NCBI RefSeq assembly: GCF_000003815.2
Contig: NC_049983.1
Location: 7,580,530-7,644,529, forward strand
DNA length: 64,000 nt
Direction: 5' to 3'
Source: Branchiostoma floridae
Lineage: Eukaryota; Chordata; Leptocardii; Amphioxiformes; Branchiostomatidae
Below are positions 1-10,246 of this stretch, in pieces. The notes beneath the pieces were generated by a model, which searched no databases, was not told the DNA's origin, and saw nothing but the letters and a program-made list of their open reading frames with translations. The position numbers and the translations under genes are program-made. How positions within the stretch are numbered: position 1 is the stretch's first letter; every line of letters begins with the position of its first letter.

Positions 1-540
1 TGACAGCTAAAGGTTTAAGACTGGGGTGGAACAATGTAAGTGATTCCCTTATTTAAGCTACAGTGCAAATCAAGGCTCATTCAGGCATCCAGTGGTTGCC
101 TGCGAGACTTTTGTTCATCGGTAAATACTATATCATAGAATAAACCTGTCACCATCATAACCCACCACCAGACAAACGTGTAACGTTAGTACAAATAGTA
201 GCTTCTAATGCTCCTTTTGTGCACCATCGCTTCCTAACAACCACTGCCAAGCCGAAACCAAGCAGGCTACAATGCCGGGTTACACCGAAGGAGACTTGTT
301 GTTGGCTTTTAACTCTCTGATGGTAGGACGGTCAGTAAAGGAAGCTACACCAAGTGCACTTGTCAAAAAAGTGCTAATTTTACCGACATTCGGGTCGCAG
401 GATCGTGCCTGGCTATACGCCACTACCTCAACTTGATTGTAAACCACTCAAAATGGGATAGGTACAGAGGTGGAGTGGCGCAATCTCTCATTTTTCCAAA
501 CCGACCTAACATTAAAAGCACCTTCATTGCTATGTATTGT
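1..540. other. no gene seen; repeat-derived sequence
   Basis: No supported coding region. The segment around 80-150 resembles 13915-13985 (a shared stretch reading roughly 'CATCCA.TGGT.G.CTGCGAGACTTTTGT'), so at least part of it is a dispersed repeat. Open frames here are short and mostly run into the satellite that follows. Confidence 0.5.
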
Positions 541-544
541 CTGA

Positions 545-1008
545 AGTTTCGATGGTATAGCGCACGTTTCGACCATAAAGCGCAAGTTTCGATCGTTTAA
601 CGCTAGTTTCGCTGGTATAGCGAAAGTTTCGGCCATCAAGCGCAAGTTTCGAACGTTTAGCGTAAGTTTCGCTGGTATAGCGAAAGTTTCGATCGTTTAG
701 CGTACGTTTCGCTGGTATAGCGAAAGTTTCGGCCATCAAGCGCAAGTTTCGAACGTTTAGCGTAAGTTTCGCTGGTATAGCGAAAGTTTCGATCGTTTAG
801 CGTACGTTTCGCTGGTATAGCGAAAGTTTCGGCCATCAAGCGCAAGTTTCGAACGTTTAGCGTAAGTTTCGCTGGTATAGCGCAAGTTTCGATCGTTTAG
901 CGTACGTTTCGATGGTATAGCGCAATTAAGTTTCGGCTATCAAGCGCAAGTTTCGATCATTTAGCGTAAGTTTCGACCATTCAGCACAAGTTTCGATCGT
1001 TTAGCTTC
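545..1008. repeat. 20-bp satellite with 100-bp higher-order unit
   Basis: This is a tandem array of 20-bp monomers of the form GTTTCGAACGTTTAGCGTAA. Neighbouring monomers alternate between variants containing 'ATCGTTTAGCG', 'CTGGTATAGCG' and 'GGCCATCAAGCG'. Between about 650 and 860 five monomers form a 100-bp higher-order unit repeated essentially without change; the units keep register with a 100-base step. Scattered monomers continue at 1160-1195. The minus-strand open frames across it are by-products of the repeat period and base content, not genes. Confidence 0.9.
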
Positions 1009-1379
1009 CTGTGCAGGCAATCTGGGTACCGCCTAGCAAGCATTTTTCTATGACCTCCATGGGCGCCGATATGCGTTGCACATTGAGTCCAGCATTGCTA
1101 CATATTGTCTAAACATGAAAATTGGAGGAAACACAAGAAAGCAGGAGAATGTCCCAGGCTGAAGTTTCGATCGTTAGGAGCAAGTTTCGATCGTTATAGT
1201 CCTGCGCAGACCTTCTGGGCAACGTGTGTCCAGCATTTTTGTATGGCTTTCTTGGGCGCCGATTTGTGTTGTTTCCTGATCGCTCATGTGTTCTATTGAG
1301 TCCAGGTCTGTCAGAAAACAGCGCAAATCAGCCACAAAAGCTGTTTTTATAGAAAATCGTCAACCACCCGAAGACCTGC

Positions 1380-1960
1380 GCAGGGGAACGTACTCGTGTT
1401 GACTTTACTGGGTGTAACTGTTTTGCGTGCACGCATGCAACGTTAACGGCACTAGACTATTTGATCTGCAACACAACTATATGCAAAATATTCAAGAAAA
1501 AATACATGTAGAATGATGGAATGCAAGAAAATAGCTTTTTGTCGAACATGTGGCATTGTATAACGTGCGTGTAAAATGGACCACAGTCGCTGGCGAACTT
1601 TGGACAGTTTCGGTCACCTAGATAGTCGTAGTTAATCTAAGGCAATAGTAAAGGAAGTAACTAGCCACAGTGGTAGGTTCCTATCATCGTAAATATTGAC
1701 AGACCTTGTTCTAGATCCCACCTCAGCTGTGCCTCTGCTCAGGGTTTAGCTAAAACGTGGAGCTTTCTTTGTCATTTAATTTCCGAGTCCCGCAGAACAC
1801 TTCCTGGACACGTAAACGTCAGAACGTCATGCAGATGAATGTCGCGCAAGGGGGCATGGGAAATTCTGTTCAATGAAGTCGTTCACTCACTTTACCGAAA
1901 CTCCAAGCAGATGTTGGTCGAACCCTGCCATGTCACCGATCTTGTGCCCGGACTCCAGGA
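1380..1960 (+). repeat. dispersed repeat family R, copy 1
   Basis: This segment recurs, diverged, at 3980-4740 (+), 8345-8830 (-), 13505-13800 (+, partial), 22680-23050 (+) and 23050-23640 (-). Landmarks are 'ACTAGACTATTTGATCTGC', 'GACAGTTTCGGTCACCT', 'GACAGACCTTGTTCTAGATC' and 'CTCCAAGCAGATGTTGG'. It has no coding capacity and is probably a non-autonomous transposon. Its ends were not defined by eye. Confidence 0.65.
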
Positions 1961-2136
1961 AGAATAGTGAAATATCAGTGACTAATGGAGATCCTAATTA
2001 AAACCAAGCCAAACCAAATAATTCATAGAGGTATGAGGTCCCCCAACTATTTTTGGTTGTCTTTATCTATTTCAGGCTCTCACTGGCCCATATGATGCAA
2101 CGACAAACATGAAAAACATAGAATATGTACAACATT

Positions 2137-2640
2137 TTAAAACATCCTGGAAATATTATGGCTATGTACAGAGGCGCCGCCAGAGATTGGTGAAGAATGA
2201 ATTGCGGTAAAATGAGTCGGACCTAAGCACAGACTGTACAATGGTATTGGATGAATTGAAAAGCCTATTCCCAAAGGAATGGCACTGTTTACGCAAGCTG
2301 GCGTCGAAGGTATCAGTATGGCTGAACACAAACATTTCGCTAGCACTGCAAGATCTAGGAAAACTCATTATTATACGAAAACATTTGTTGTAAGCAATGC
2401 GACATTTGGACAGGGCACTCGAAAGAAATCAATTCTATAACTGCGCACCAAAAAGCCGGGAGCAATGAGATGTGAACAACTAGTGTTTTCTTAGTAGTTG
2501 GTGAACAAAGAAAAAAAATCCGAATTATAGTATTTGCACGACAATACAGACCCCTTAGCTGGGCGAGAATACAGTCATCATCACTCAGTCTGTCGTTAAT
2601 AACAATTCCAAGATATACAAAAGATGTGAAAAATCTCAAA
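2137..2640 (-). pseudogene. non-LTR retrotransposon (LINE) reverse-transcriptase remnant
   Basis: The minus-strand translation of 2639-2355 reads YLGIVINDRLSDDDC followed by LRGLYCRANTI and FFLCSPTTKK. This is the pattern after the RT palm in LINE polymerases (YLG-x-x-I, a DxD-type stretch, LY-x-x-AN, F-x-x-CS-x-x-x-K). The next frame (2368-2162) continues with SASEMFVFSHTDTFDASLRK, also typical of the C-terminal part of LINE ORF2. The frame changes between the two pieces and stops show that it is dead. Only a few hundred bases remain; the clade cannot be assigned by eye. Confidence 0.65.
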
Positions 2641-2698
2641 CAGTATTGTTACAGATCACCATCCTATTGTTTTGTTTCCATCTTTTTCGTGCATTTAC

Positions 2699-3015
2699 CT
2701 TTTCAACAGTCCCGTCAACAATTTCCAAAGTAAGGAAATCAGGAAGGAAATCAGTTGAGGGATGATGATGATGATGATATAAAGCAGCAAGCCTACAGCT
2801 TTCGGTATCAGGTATTCCAATGCCTCACACACTGTCACTAGCACGCCTGCTAAGGCCTTACTGATCAACACTAGCACATTGATCAACGCCGTAAACACCA
2901 TCTCTATCACATATGGCAAGGCCTTGACCACCGCAGGAAGCAGATATGGCAACGCCAGTAGAGTGAGCCCTGCCACCACCACCATGACTAGGTTTCCTAA
3001 GACTTCCCCCTCCAT
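2699..3015 (-). CDS. hydrophobic multi-pass membrane exon, copy 1 (putative first exon)
   Basis: From the ATG at 3015 the frame gives 105 codons plus two bases, up to a splice-donor-like AG|GTAAAT at 2699/2698; unspliced it would stop one codon later. The protein begins MEGEVLGNLVMVVV, is almost entirely hydrophobic with about four possible membrane helices, includes a run of isoleucines from an ATC microsatellite, and ends WKLLTGLLKR. The frame is open upstream to an ATG at 3102, but the MEG start is preferred because copy 2 and the cGLR genes B and C align up to this point. The leader before the ATG resembles that of the cGLR first exons, and the donor phase (2) is the same. Function is unknown. 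It could be a stand-alone small membrane protein or a first exon whose downstream exons were lost or lie outside the window. A LINE remnant follows it. Confidence 0.5.
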
Positions 3016-3056
3016 AGCCCTGGAGTCCAGTCGAACAGTGTCGTGAGGTTTCTCGG
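3016..3056 (-). promoter_or_regulatory. conserved 5' leader, hydrophobic exon copy 1
   Basis: Immediately before the ATG the minus strand carries GAGAAACCTCACGACACTG, then a short gap, then GACTCCAGGGCT. It corresponds to GAGAARCC...CGACTGTAGTCCGGCAT before the starts of cGLR genes B and C. It is most likely 5' UTR inherited with the exon. Confidence 0.45.
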
Positions 3057-3959
3057 ACGATGTATCAAAGGTTGACTCTGTTTGATAGGAAGGAATGTTC
3101 ACGGAGTTATTACATTGTTTTCAGCAAAATGCTTCATGAAGGCAAATCTATACTTGCGCTCCTTTTGCGCCGGTGTAATTTTTCCGACTACTACAATATC
3201 TACGCGACTCAACCTCTGCTTGGTGAGTAGGCAAATCGGCATGCGTAAAAGAAAAACCAGACATGGTTACCTTTATAAACGAGTACTACAAATAGTAGCT
3301 TGTAGTGAACCTTTTGTGCAGAACTTAAAGATTAAATGGATGCGTATGTAAACGGAAGGTTGTCCAGGATAAAGTTTTGATCGCCAGCAAATAAACATGT
3401 TAGCGACAGGGCGCTGGAGTTTTTAATGGCTTTTTTCTGAGTTGTGTTGTTTTCTGGTCGCTTTTTGCTTGATCTTAAAACAACGCAAATTGGCCGTAAG
3501 TCGGCATTATCATGATAGAAAACCGTCTGACACACAGAAAACATTTGCAGTAGGGGATTCCCCAACTGTAATTGGGGTGACTCATCTGTGTGTGACTGTG
3601 CCGTGTGCTGTCAGTTTCATATGTAGCAAAACCACTAGATTATTTGATCTACAACTATATGGAGAATTATATGTAAAATGGGACAATGCAAGAAAAGCTC
3701 CTTTGTTCGAACATGACATATCATATAACATGTGAATTGTAAATCGGCTATGATCAGGTATATGTACGTTAACGTTATGCGGATCCGAAATACTAGTAGT
3801 CATAACGTGGGACATTACAAATGGGAAATCCAGCGCGACACAATGTTGTTACCCCAACTAAACTGCATCTTAGAGCAGTTTGAGGTCGTTCGAAGTTGAT
3901 TGAGGTCGTTTGAGGTGTTTATACCCCCGTCACATGTAGCGAAAATCGATCGGACGACG

Positions 3960-4740
3960 AGTTTGCGAGCTTTAAATTACGAGGAGGCATGACCCTGGTG
4001 TCGACGAAGAAATGGCAGAGTTCGTACTCGTGTTGACTTTACTGGGTGTAACGTTAGGAGAACGTACTCTTGTTGACTTTACTGGGTGTAACGTTAACTG
4101 TTTTGCGTGCAACGTCAACGGCACTAGACTATTTGATCTGCGACTGGCACAACTATATGCAAAGTATCCAAGCAAAAATACATGTAGAATGATGGAATGC
4201 AAGAAAATAGCTTTTTTTTAACATGAGGCATAACGTGCAAACATGTAAAGTGGATCACAGTCGCTGGCGGACTTTGGACAGTTTCGGTCACCTGGATAGT
4301 CGTTGATAATCTAAGGCAATAGAAAAGGAAGAAAATCGCCACAGTGGTAGGTCCTTATCATCTAAAATATCGACAGACCTTGTTCTAGATCCCACCTCAG
4401 CTGCGCCTTTGCTCTAGGTTTCGCTAAAACGTGCAGCTTTCTTGTCAATTGAACTTCCAGGTCCACAAGATCACTTCCTGGACACGTAAACGTCAGTCAT
4501 TGTGGGAAGTACCGCGCCAGTGCTTTATAAAGGTGACTGTTGCGCAAGGAGGCATGGGAAATTGTGTTCAACAAGGTCGTTCACCTACTTCACCAAATCT
4601 CCAAGCAGATGTTGGGATGGGAAATTTTAAGGTTGTGACTGGCTGCCCAGATGGGCTCATGCTAAACGTAGGTTGCCAGCTAAAACTTACGATTTTTCAG
4701 TGACATATCTAAAGTCATCCAGCCCTACTTAACACAAAAT
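3960..4740 (+). repeat. dispersed repeat family R, copy 2
   Basis: Same landmarks as the copy at 1380-1960, including 'TTTACTGGGTGTAACGTTA' (present twice here, about 45 bp apart), 'GACAGTTTCGGTCACCT' and 'CTCCAAGCAGATGTTGG'. After 4700 it shares 'CAGCCCTACTTAACACAAAA' with 13,690. There is no credible coding frame. Confidence 0.65.
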
Positions 4741-5810
4741 GATTTCAAATAATTCCTAGAAAATTAAGAATACGATATTGTGAATATACATGAATTATAT
4801 AATCTATTCATTACTTCACTTGCTTCAATTTCTAAAGATAATGAATGCTTCTTTTCACTACAAAACCTAAGAGTCGGTTACCTATGACTCTTGCAAAAAT
4901 AAAGAATCACTTAAAATAGTAAAGACATGGAAATATTACTTTTTTGTGCAACATATATAAAGCTTGAGACAAAACCACAGAAAACATACAATCATTTCAA
5001 GTCCTAAATTATTTAATATCAAAAGAATTCATGAAGAAAATGGAAGGTTTTACATCAACTGTCTTGAAACACTTTAAGATCATCTGATCTTTGTCTTCAT
5101 TCATATACAAATACATACGGTTGAGTACATTTCTGAAAAGTAATTTGATGGGTAAGAAAGTGTAGTTTACATCATGAGTGACTAAAGATAAATAAGTCAA
5201 ATATGATACGAACAAAATATGACACTTCTCACATTGTCCGTCCAGAATTCTTCAGGGACAAAATATGCCGCAGGAAAAGTTTTCACGAAGAAACACCCTA
5301 TGTGTTCCTGTCATATCATTCTAGCATTATGAATTATGACAAGCCTTAGTCTATATTACACTAATGTTTTGTCCGGCGTATATGTAAATGATTTACAGTC
5401 TGATATAGTCCAAGACATAAGATATACAACATTAGATACATGTATATCAAAGCAATAAAGCAATACACAGTGGTGAAATAACCATACACTGTTAGCCTTC
5501 AGTGTGTGTGTGTGTGTGTTTATTTGTGTCAGTTATAAGTTAAATTGTGTAAAGCTGTGTGCATAGATTGTGTAAATGTGCAAGTCATTTGCATAATTCA
5601 GATCAAATATAAACTTGGAATTCTGCAAACCGAAGGGACTTCTACACATACAACATGTGTCTTTTGTTAAGAAGACCATCATAAATACAATACAATAGAT
5701 TATGCTAATTACAACGCTGTTTGCGTAATCAATCAGACAAAATGGAACAGTAAATACTTCATAGAGGTATTAGGTCTCCAAACTCTTGTTTTCTTATCAT
5801 GTTTTTCTTG
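4741..5810. other. AT-rich spacer, no gene seen
   Basis: The stretch is AT-rich with a short TG microsatellite near 5500. The part at 5210-5480 resembles 42,350-42,610 (shared 'TTTCACATTGTC'-like and 'AAGCAATA.AGCAAT' blocks), so it is an old dispersed repeat. I find no coding exon. Confidence 0.5.
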
Positions 5811-5817
5811 TATTCAC

Positions 5818-6143
5818 CTTCTTAATGGTCCCGTCAACAATTTCCAAAAGAAGGAAATCAGGAAGGAAATCAGTTGAGGGATGATGATGATGATATAAAG
5901 CAGGAAGCCTACAGCTTTCGGTATCAGGTATTCCAATGCCTCACACACTGTCACTAGCACGCCTGCTAAGGCCTTACTGATCAACACTAGCACATTGATC
6001 AACACCGTAAACACCATCTCTATCACATATGGTAAGGCCTTGACCACCACAGGAACCAGATATGGCAATGCCTGTAGAGTGAGCCCTACCACCACCACCA
6101 TCACCACCACCATGACTAGGTTTTCTAAGATATCCCCCTCCAT
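5818..6143 (-). CDS. hydrophobic multi-pass membrane exon, copy 2 (putative first exon)
   Basis: Paralogue of the exon at 2699-3015. From the ATG at 6143 there are 108 codons plus two bases to a donor-like AG|GTGAAT, so the exon ends in phase 2 as in copy 1 and in cGLR genes B and C. It begins MEGDILENLVMVVVMVVVVG and ends WKLLTGPLRR, with one isoleucine fewer in the ATC run. The amino-acid sequence is kept well apart from small in-frame length changes. The upstream frame differs from copy 1 by an indel of about 11 bases before the ATG, which supports MEG as the true start. No signature identifies a function. No linker or nucleotidyltransferase exon is seen downstream (5810-4000). Confidence 0.5.
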
Positions 6144-6192
6144 ATCCCCGGAGTACAGTCGACCAGTGAAGATAGAGTGCCGTGAGGTTTCT
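6144..6192 (-). promoter_or_regulatory. conserved 5' leader, hydrophobic exon copy 2
   Basis: On the minus strand GAGAAACCTCACGGCACTC is followed by TCTTCACTGGTCGACTG and TACTCCGGGGAT just before the ATG. It aligns almost base for base with the leader of genes B and C (TCTTCAGTGAGCGACTG, TAGTCCGGCAT). This is the clearest link between the hydrophobic exons and the cGLR first exons. Confidence 0.55.
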
Positions 6193-6980
6193 CGGACGAT
6201 GTATCAAAGGTTGACTCTGTTTGATAGGAAGGAATGTTCACGAAGTTATTACATTGTTCAGCAAAATGCTTCATGAAGGCAACTCTATCTCTATGCGTAT
6301 GTAAACGGATAAGGAAATGTCCAGGATAAAGTTTTGATCGCCAGCAAATAAACATGTTAGCGACAAGGCGCTGGAGTTTCAACGGCTTTTTTCTGAGTTG
6401 TGTTGTTTTCTGGTCGCTTTTTGCTTTATCTTAAAACAACGCCAATTCGCCATAAGCCGGCATTATCATGATAGAAAACCGTCTGACACCCAGAAAACAT
6501 TTGCAGTAGGGGATTCCCCAACTGTAATTGTGGTGACTCATCTGTGTGTGACTGTGCCGTGTGCTGTCAGTTTCATATGTAGCAAAACCACTAGATTATT
6601 TGATCTACAACTATATGGAGAATTATATGTAAAATGGGACAATGCAAGAAAAGCTCCTTTGTTCGAACATGACATATCATATAACATGTGAATTGTAAAT
6701 CGGCTATGATCAGGTATATGTACGTTAACGTTATGCGGATCCGAAATACTAGTAGTCAAAACGTGGGACATTACAAATGGGAAATCCAGCGCGACACAAT
6801 GTTGTTACCCCAACTAAACTGCATCTTAGAGCAGTTTGAGGTCGTTCGAAGTTGATTGAGGTCGTTTGAGGTGTTTATACCCCCGTCACATGTAGCGAAA
6901 ATCGATCGGACGACGAGTCTGCGAGCTCTAAATTACGAGGAGGCATGACCCTGGTGTCGACGAAGAAATGGCAGAGTTCG

Positions 6981-8340
6981 CCACCTACGCTTTCTTGGTA
7001 ATTCAACCCACTGGTCCACAACATCCCCTCCTGTTGGAAATGTAGAGCATGCAGAACACCGTATTCATCCGCGACCCAAAAGTAGTTCGCGCACAAAGTA
7101 GTATGTTAGTACTTCTTGGGAGAGCCGCACTGTAGACAATAACACTTCCTGGACCGTACTTAAACGCCATTACGTCATGCAGGTGAATGTCGCGCAAAGG
7201 GGTATGGGAATTACTGTTCGACAAGGTCGACGTGATCTCCAAGCAGATGTTGGGAGCATGATCGTAATGTTTTGACTGCCGAGATAGGTAACATGCATTG
7301 GCATAATACCGGTAGTAAGACTTATACCGGTAGATTAAAAATACTGGAACTTTAAGAGATCTACACATGCAACAATAGTTATTTCTGAGCTGTGCACACT
7401 TCAGACATCTAGGTGTCCAATACATCATTTACAAAGCATCGATAGCAATGCATTCGAAGACAACAATGCCAAAAGTTTTTAGTATCTTTTTCGGGGTAGG
7501 CAGCTCGTCGTGGGACGAACACACTGTCACATTCATTGCCAAATTTATAGATCATAATAACACATGCTCACGGCACAAGACGAACATGATTCAACAACAA
7601 TCTTGAATTTCTGTTGGTGACCTACAACTCATGTAAAAGTGTGAAGAACCGTTGCATAATAGCCCGGATCTACGACTGAATGGGCAAAATTGAACGTACG
7701 CAGCCATTTTCCCGCCATTTTTATATCTACGCCAGCAGTGAAGTGTTACGTCATAGCGGTTGTGACGGACAGAAGTTAAATGAAAATTCTTGACAGTATA
7801 CGTCCGTTTTCTCATGACATTTTGTATGCTCATGCAGGTTTATGTTTTATGCATTTACTAACAGAAAAGGAAGGAACATCAGAGGATATATAAATGTACA
7901 CAGCGGCAGTTAATTGTGCCGTGTTTCTTCCTACCGGTATTTTTTACCCCCTCCCAACCACGCGCCCGTTCGCCGTGTAATTCCGCGGCGTGTTACAATT
8001 ACAATATTACGCTTTTAGCAGGACAAGAGTGGCAGAAAAGTTACACAGAAGAAGTGGCAAGGGTAACCTATAACAGCAACATGTAACTGGAGAAAATGAT
8101 GCGTTGACAATTTGTCAAATCAGTATGGCTAGAGAAATCGTCGTAAACGTACCGGTATTATGATAATAGATGTTACATGTTGAAGCTTGAAAGCCAGTCA
8201 AAACGTCTGCTTGGACAATATATTTACCCAGCCCTACAAGACAAAAAATTTGTCTCTGCAATCCAATTCTGAAAAAAAAAAGATATGACATACTGTAACA
8301 TGTTATCATTTACATATTACATGTGTCACAGTGTTACTTA
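6981..8340. other. no gene seen
   Basis: 7140-7260 carries a fragment of family R ('CTCCAAGCAGATGTTGGGA'). The 141-codon minus frame at 7003-7428 has no recognisable domain and overlaps that repeat. The rest is unique-looking non-coding DNA. Confidence 0.45.
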
Positions 8341-8344
8341 GCCA

Positions 8345-8830
8345 ATACCCGTACCTGTCATCAGCCAGTGTCTTAAAATAGCTAAATCTGGCCAGCCAGT
8401 CAAAACGTTACGATCTTCCATCCCAACATCTGCTTGGAAGTTCCATAACTTGATATGGGTGGGCGACCTTGCTGAATAGAAACTTCCCATGCCGCCTTGC
8501 ATGGCATTTACTTTCGTGACGGACTAACGGTTTATAACCGTGTCTGTCTAGGAAGTGATCTTAGCTTGTGGACTTAGAAGAAAACGTCACGTTGTAGCGT
8601 CACACTGAGCAGAGGGACAGCTGAAGTGGTTTCTAGAACCAGGTCTGTCGATATTTATGATTGTAGGAACCTGCCAATATAGCGATTTACCTCATTTGTA
8701 TTGTCCTAAATTGTCAACGACTATCCAGGTGACCCGAAACTGTTCAAAATTTGAAATTTACATGTCTCAGTGAGCAACTGCGATTCACTGTATAATCGCA
8801 TTTAATATACATTCAAATAATGTCTCATGT
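8345..8830 (-). repeat. dispersed repeat family R, inverted copy
   Basis: This is the reverse complement of the family at 1380-1960: 'CATCCCAACATCTGCTTGG', 'GGTCTGTCGATATTTATGA' and 'CCAGGTGACCCGAAACTGT' appear in reverse order and strand. No coding capacity. Confidence 0.65.
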
Positions 8831-8869
8831 TCGACAAAAAGGACCTTATGTCACTGACGAAAACTGGTG

Positions 8870-8975
8870 GATTCCAGTTGAAACGTCTGACCGTTTCCAA
8901 AATCATATCCAGTTGCTTGAGTAACTGCTTTTGGGCGTATCTTATTACCTGGATTTCTAACCTTCATCGACGTGT
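8870..8975 (+). repeat. short dispersed repeat with an empty MITE site
   Basis: 'GTCTGACCGTTTCCAAAATC' through 'TTATTACCTGGATTTCTAACC' recurs at 60,155-60,455. There the same sequence is interrupted by a 207-bp MITE. The uninterrupted TA at 8922-8923 is the equivalent empty site. Confidence 0.75.
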
Positions 8976-9227
8976 CACCTTATATCTATTGTTGATTGGG
9001 TGTAGTATAGTAAGTCAACACAGGAACATTCCACAGCCTCCTGCAAAGGAATTCTGAGTGGCTTACATTTTCTATAGCCTTTGTGTCCGCTTTGCGTTGT
9101 TTTTTGGTCGTTCATGTGTTCTAATATGATCCACACATCAACCCTAGTAGTTGACGTAAAAGCCTGGCCTTGATAGAACACAAAAGCGATCATGCAGAAC
9201 AACGCAAACCGACATAAATTCACTGGT

Positions 9228-9327
9228 NNNNNNNNNNNNNNNNNNNNNNNNNNNNNNNNNNNNNNNNNNNNNNNNNNNNNNNNNNNNNNNNNNNNNNNNN
9301 NNNNNNNNNNNNNNNNNNNNNNNNNNN
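9228..9327. other. assembly gap (100 N)
   Basis: Exactly 100 N, the usual placeholder for a gap of unknown size. Any exon lying here is invisible. It is 0.9 kb upstream of the first visible exon of cGLR gene A. Confidence 0.99.
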
Positions 9328-10246
9328 TTAGTAGTTCATTTTGTACAACATTTTCTATGGTACCTACATACCAAAAATCACGAAAATGCGTTGTTTCTTT
9401 CTTAGTATTACTTTACTAGTATCCTCTTGAGAAATTTTTGACAAAAATGCACTTGCTATCCAAAACTACCCCCTAAGCTAAGGGGTCCAAACTTATGACA
9501 CTTCTTCCTGAGCACAAGAGCTATCTAACATCCAAAAAGCTTGTTCAGAACACGAGATAGCTAAACCGGAAGTTACGCTGCAGTACCAAGGGAAGCCGCT
9601 AGGAGGCTCAAAATATAATCGTTTCCAGCTTTTGTCACACCTCGCCTACGTACCAAGTATGAAACCAATCCACTCAGCCGTTCTTGAGTCACAGTATCGT
9701 GTTGACACACACACAGACACACACACACAAACGCTAGTGAAAGTATAACGACCATGAATGTTTCATAGCGGTAATCATACAAAATAAGAGAATTTTGCAT
9801 AATCTATTCGGATATTCTATCATAGGAGTTTTTTTCGATGTGTGTATCTCTTGTCCCGAACATGGTATGGTCTCGATGTTTGGGTGGCAGATAGCTTTTG
9901 ACGTTGGGACAAGGTGGGGCAGGTTTGCATAAAATCTATTTCATTGAGGTATGAGTTCGCCGAACTCTAGTTTTAATTAGTTTGCAGAAGTCATGAATTA
10001 CATACGATGTAAGCTCTTTACACTGTTCCTTTCTAAGAACACCTTCTCATGGTAATAACCGGACAAGGCACAAGATCACGAAGCTGTCTGTATACCGGAT
10101 AAGCCCTGGATTGGCAGCTTAAGGGTTTTGATAAAAGTTTGATCCTTGTTGAAAATTCCCACTAATTACAAGTACATTGTAGCCATTTAGATGAGTTAAT
10201 ATACATTCTTCGGTTCGAAATTTACAATATTTTTTTTTAATTTCCA
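9328..10246. other. no exon seen upstream of gene A
   Basis: I looked here for the membrane exon, linker exons or conserved leader found upstream of genes B and C and saw none. There is a short CA-rich run near 9700-9730. Missing 5' exons of gene A could lie in the preceding gap. Confidence 0.5.

Larger units (their letters stand above)
2690..4020. repeat. direct duplication unit, copy 1
   Basis: 2690-3110 and 3341-4020 match 5810-6245 and 6298-6980 closely. The copies differ mainly by about 230 extra bases here (3111-3340) and by small insertions. The unit contains the hydrophobic exon, its leader and a downstream dispersed-repeat stretch ending in the motif 'CGGACGACGAGT' (palindromic family also at 34.35-34.55 kb). 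The plus-strand frames at 3442-3735 and 6398-6691 are nearly identical only because the DNA is duplicated. Confidence 0.85.
5810..6980. repeat. direct duplication unit, copy 2
   Basis: Second copy of the unit at 2690-4020, in the same orientation, lacking the roughly 230-bp segment found at 3111-3340. High identity over its length points to a fairly recent tandem-type duplication. Confidence 0.85.

Noticed and set aside
545-860. Three similar minus-strand frames starting MRLMAETFAIPAK
   Set aside because: They are translations of the 20-bp satellite; similarity comes from the DNA repeat.
2137-2640. Active retrotransposon
   Set aside because: Only part of the reverse transcriptase remains, split over two frames, with no endonuclease or intact ends.
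3442-6691. Two 97-codon plus frames that are nearly identical
   Set aside because: They lie in the duplicated DNA block opposite and beyond the hydrophobic exons. Identity is explained by the duplication, and there is no domain.
7003-7428. 141-codon minus-strand frame
   Set aside because: No recognisable motif, cysteine pattern or splice logic; it overlaps a fragment of dispersed repeat R.
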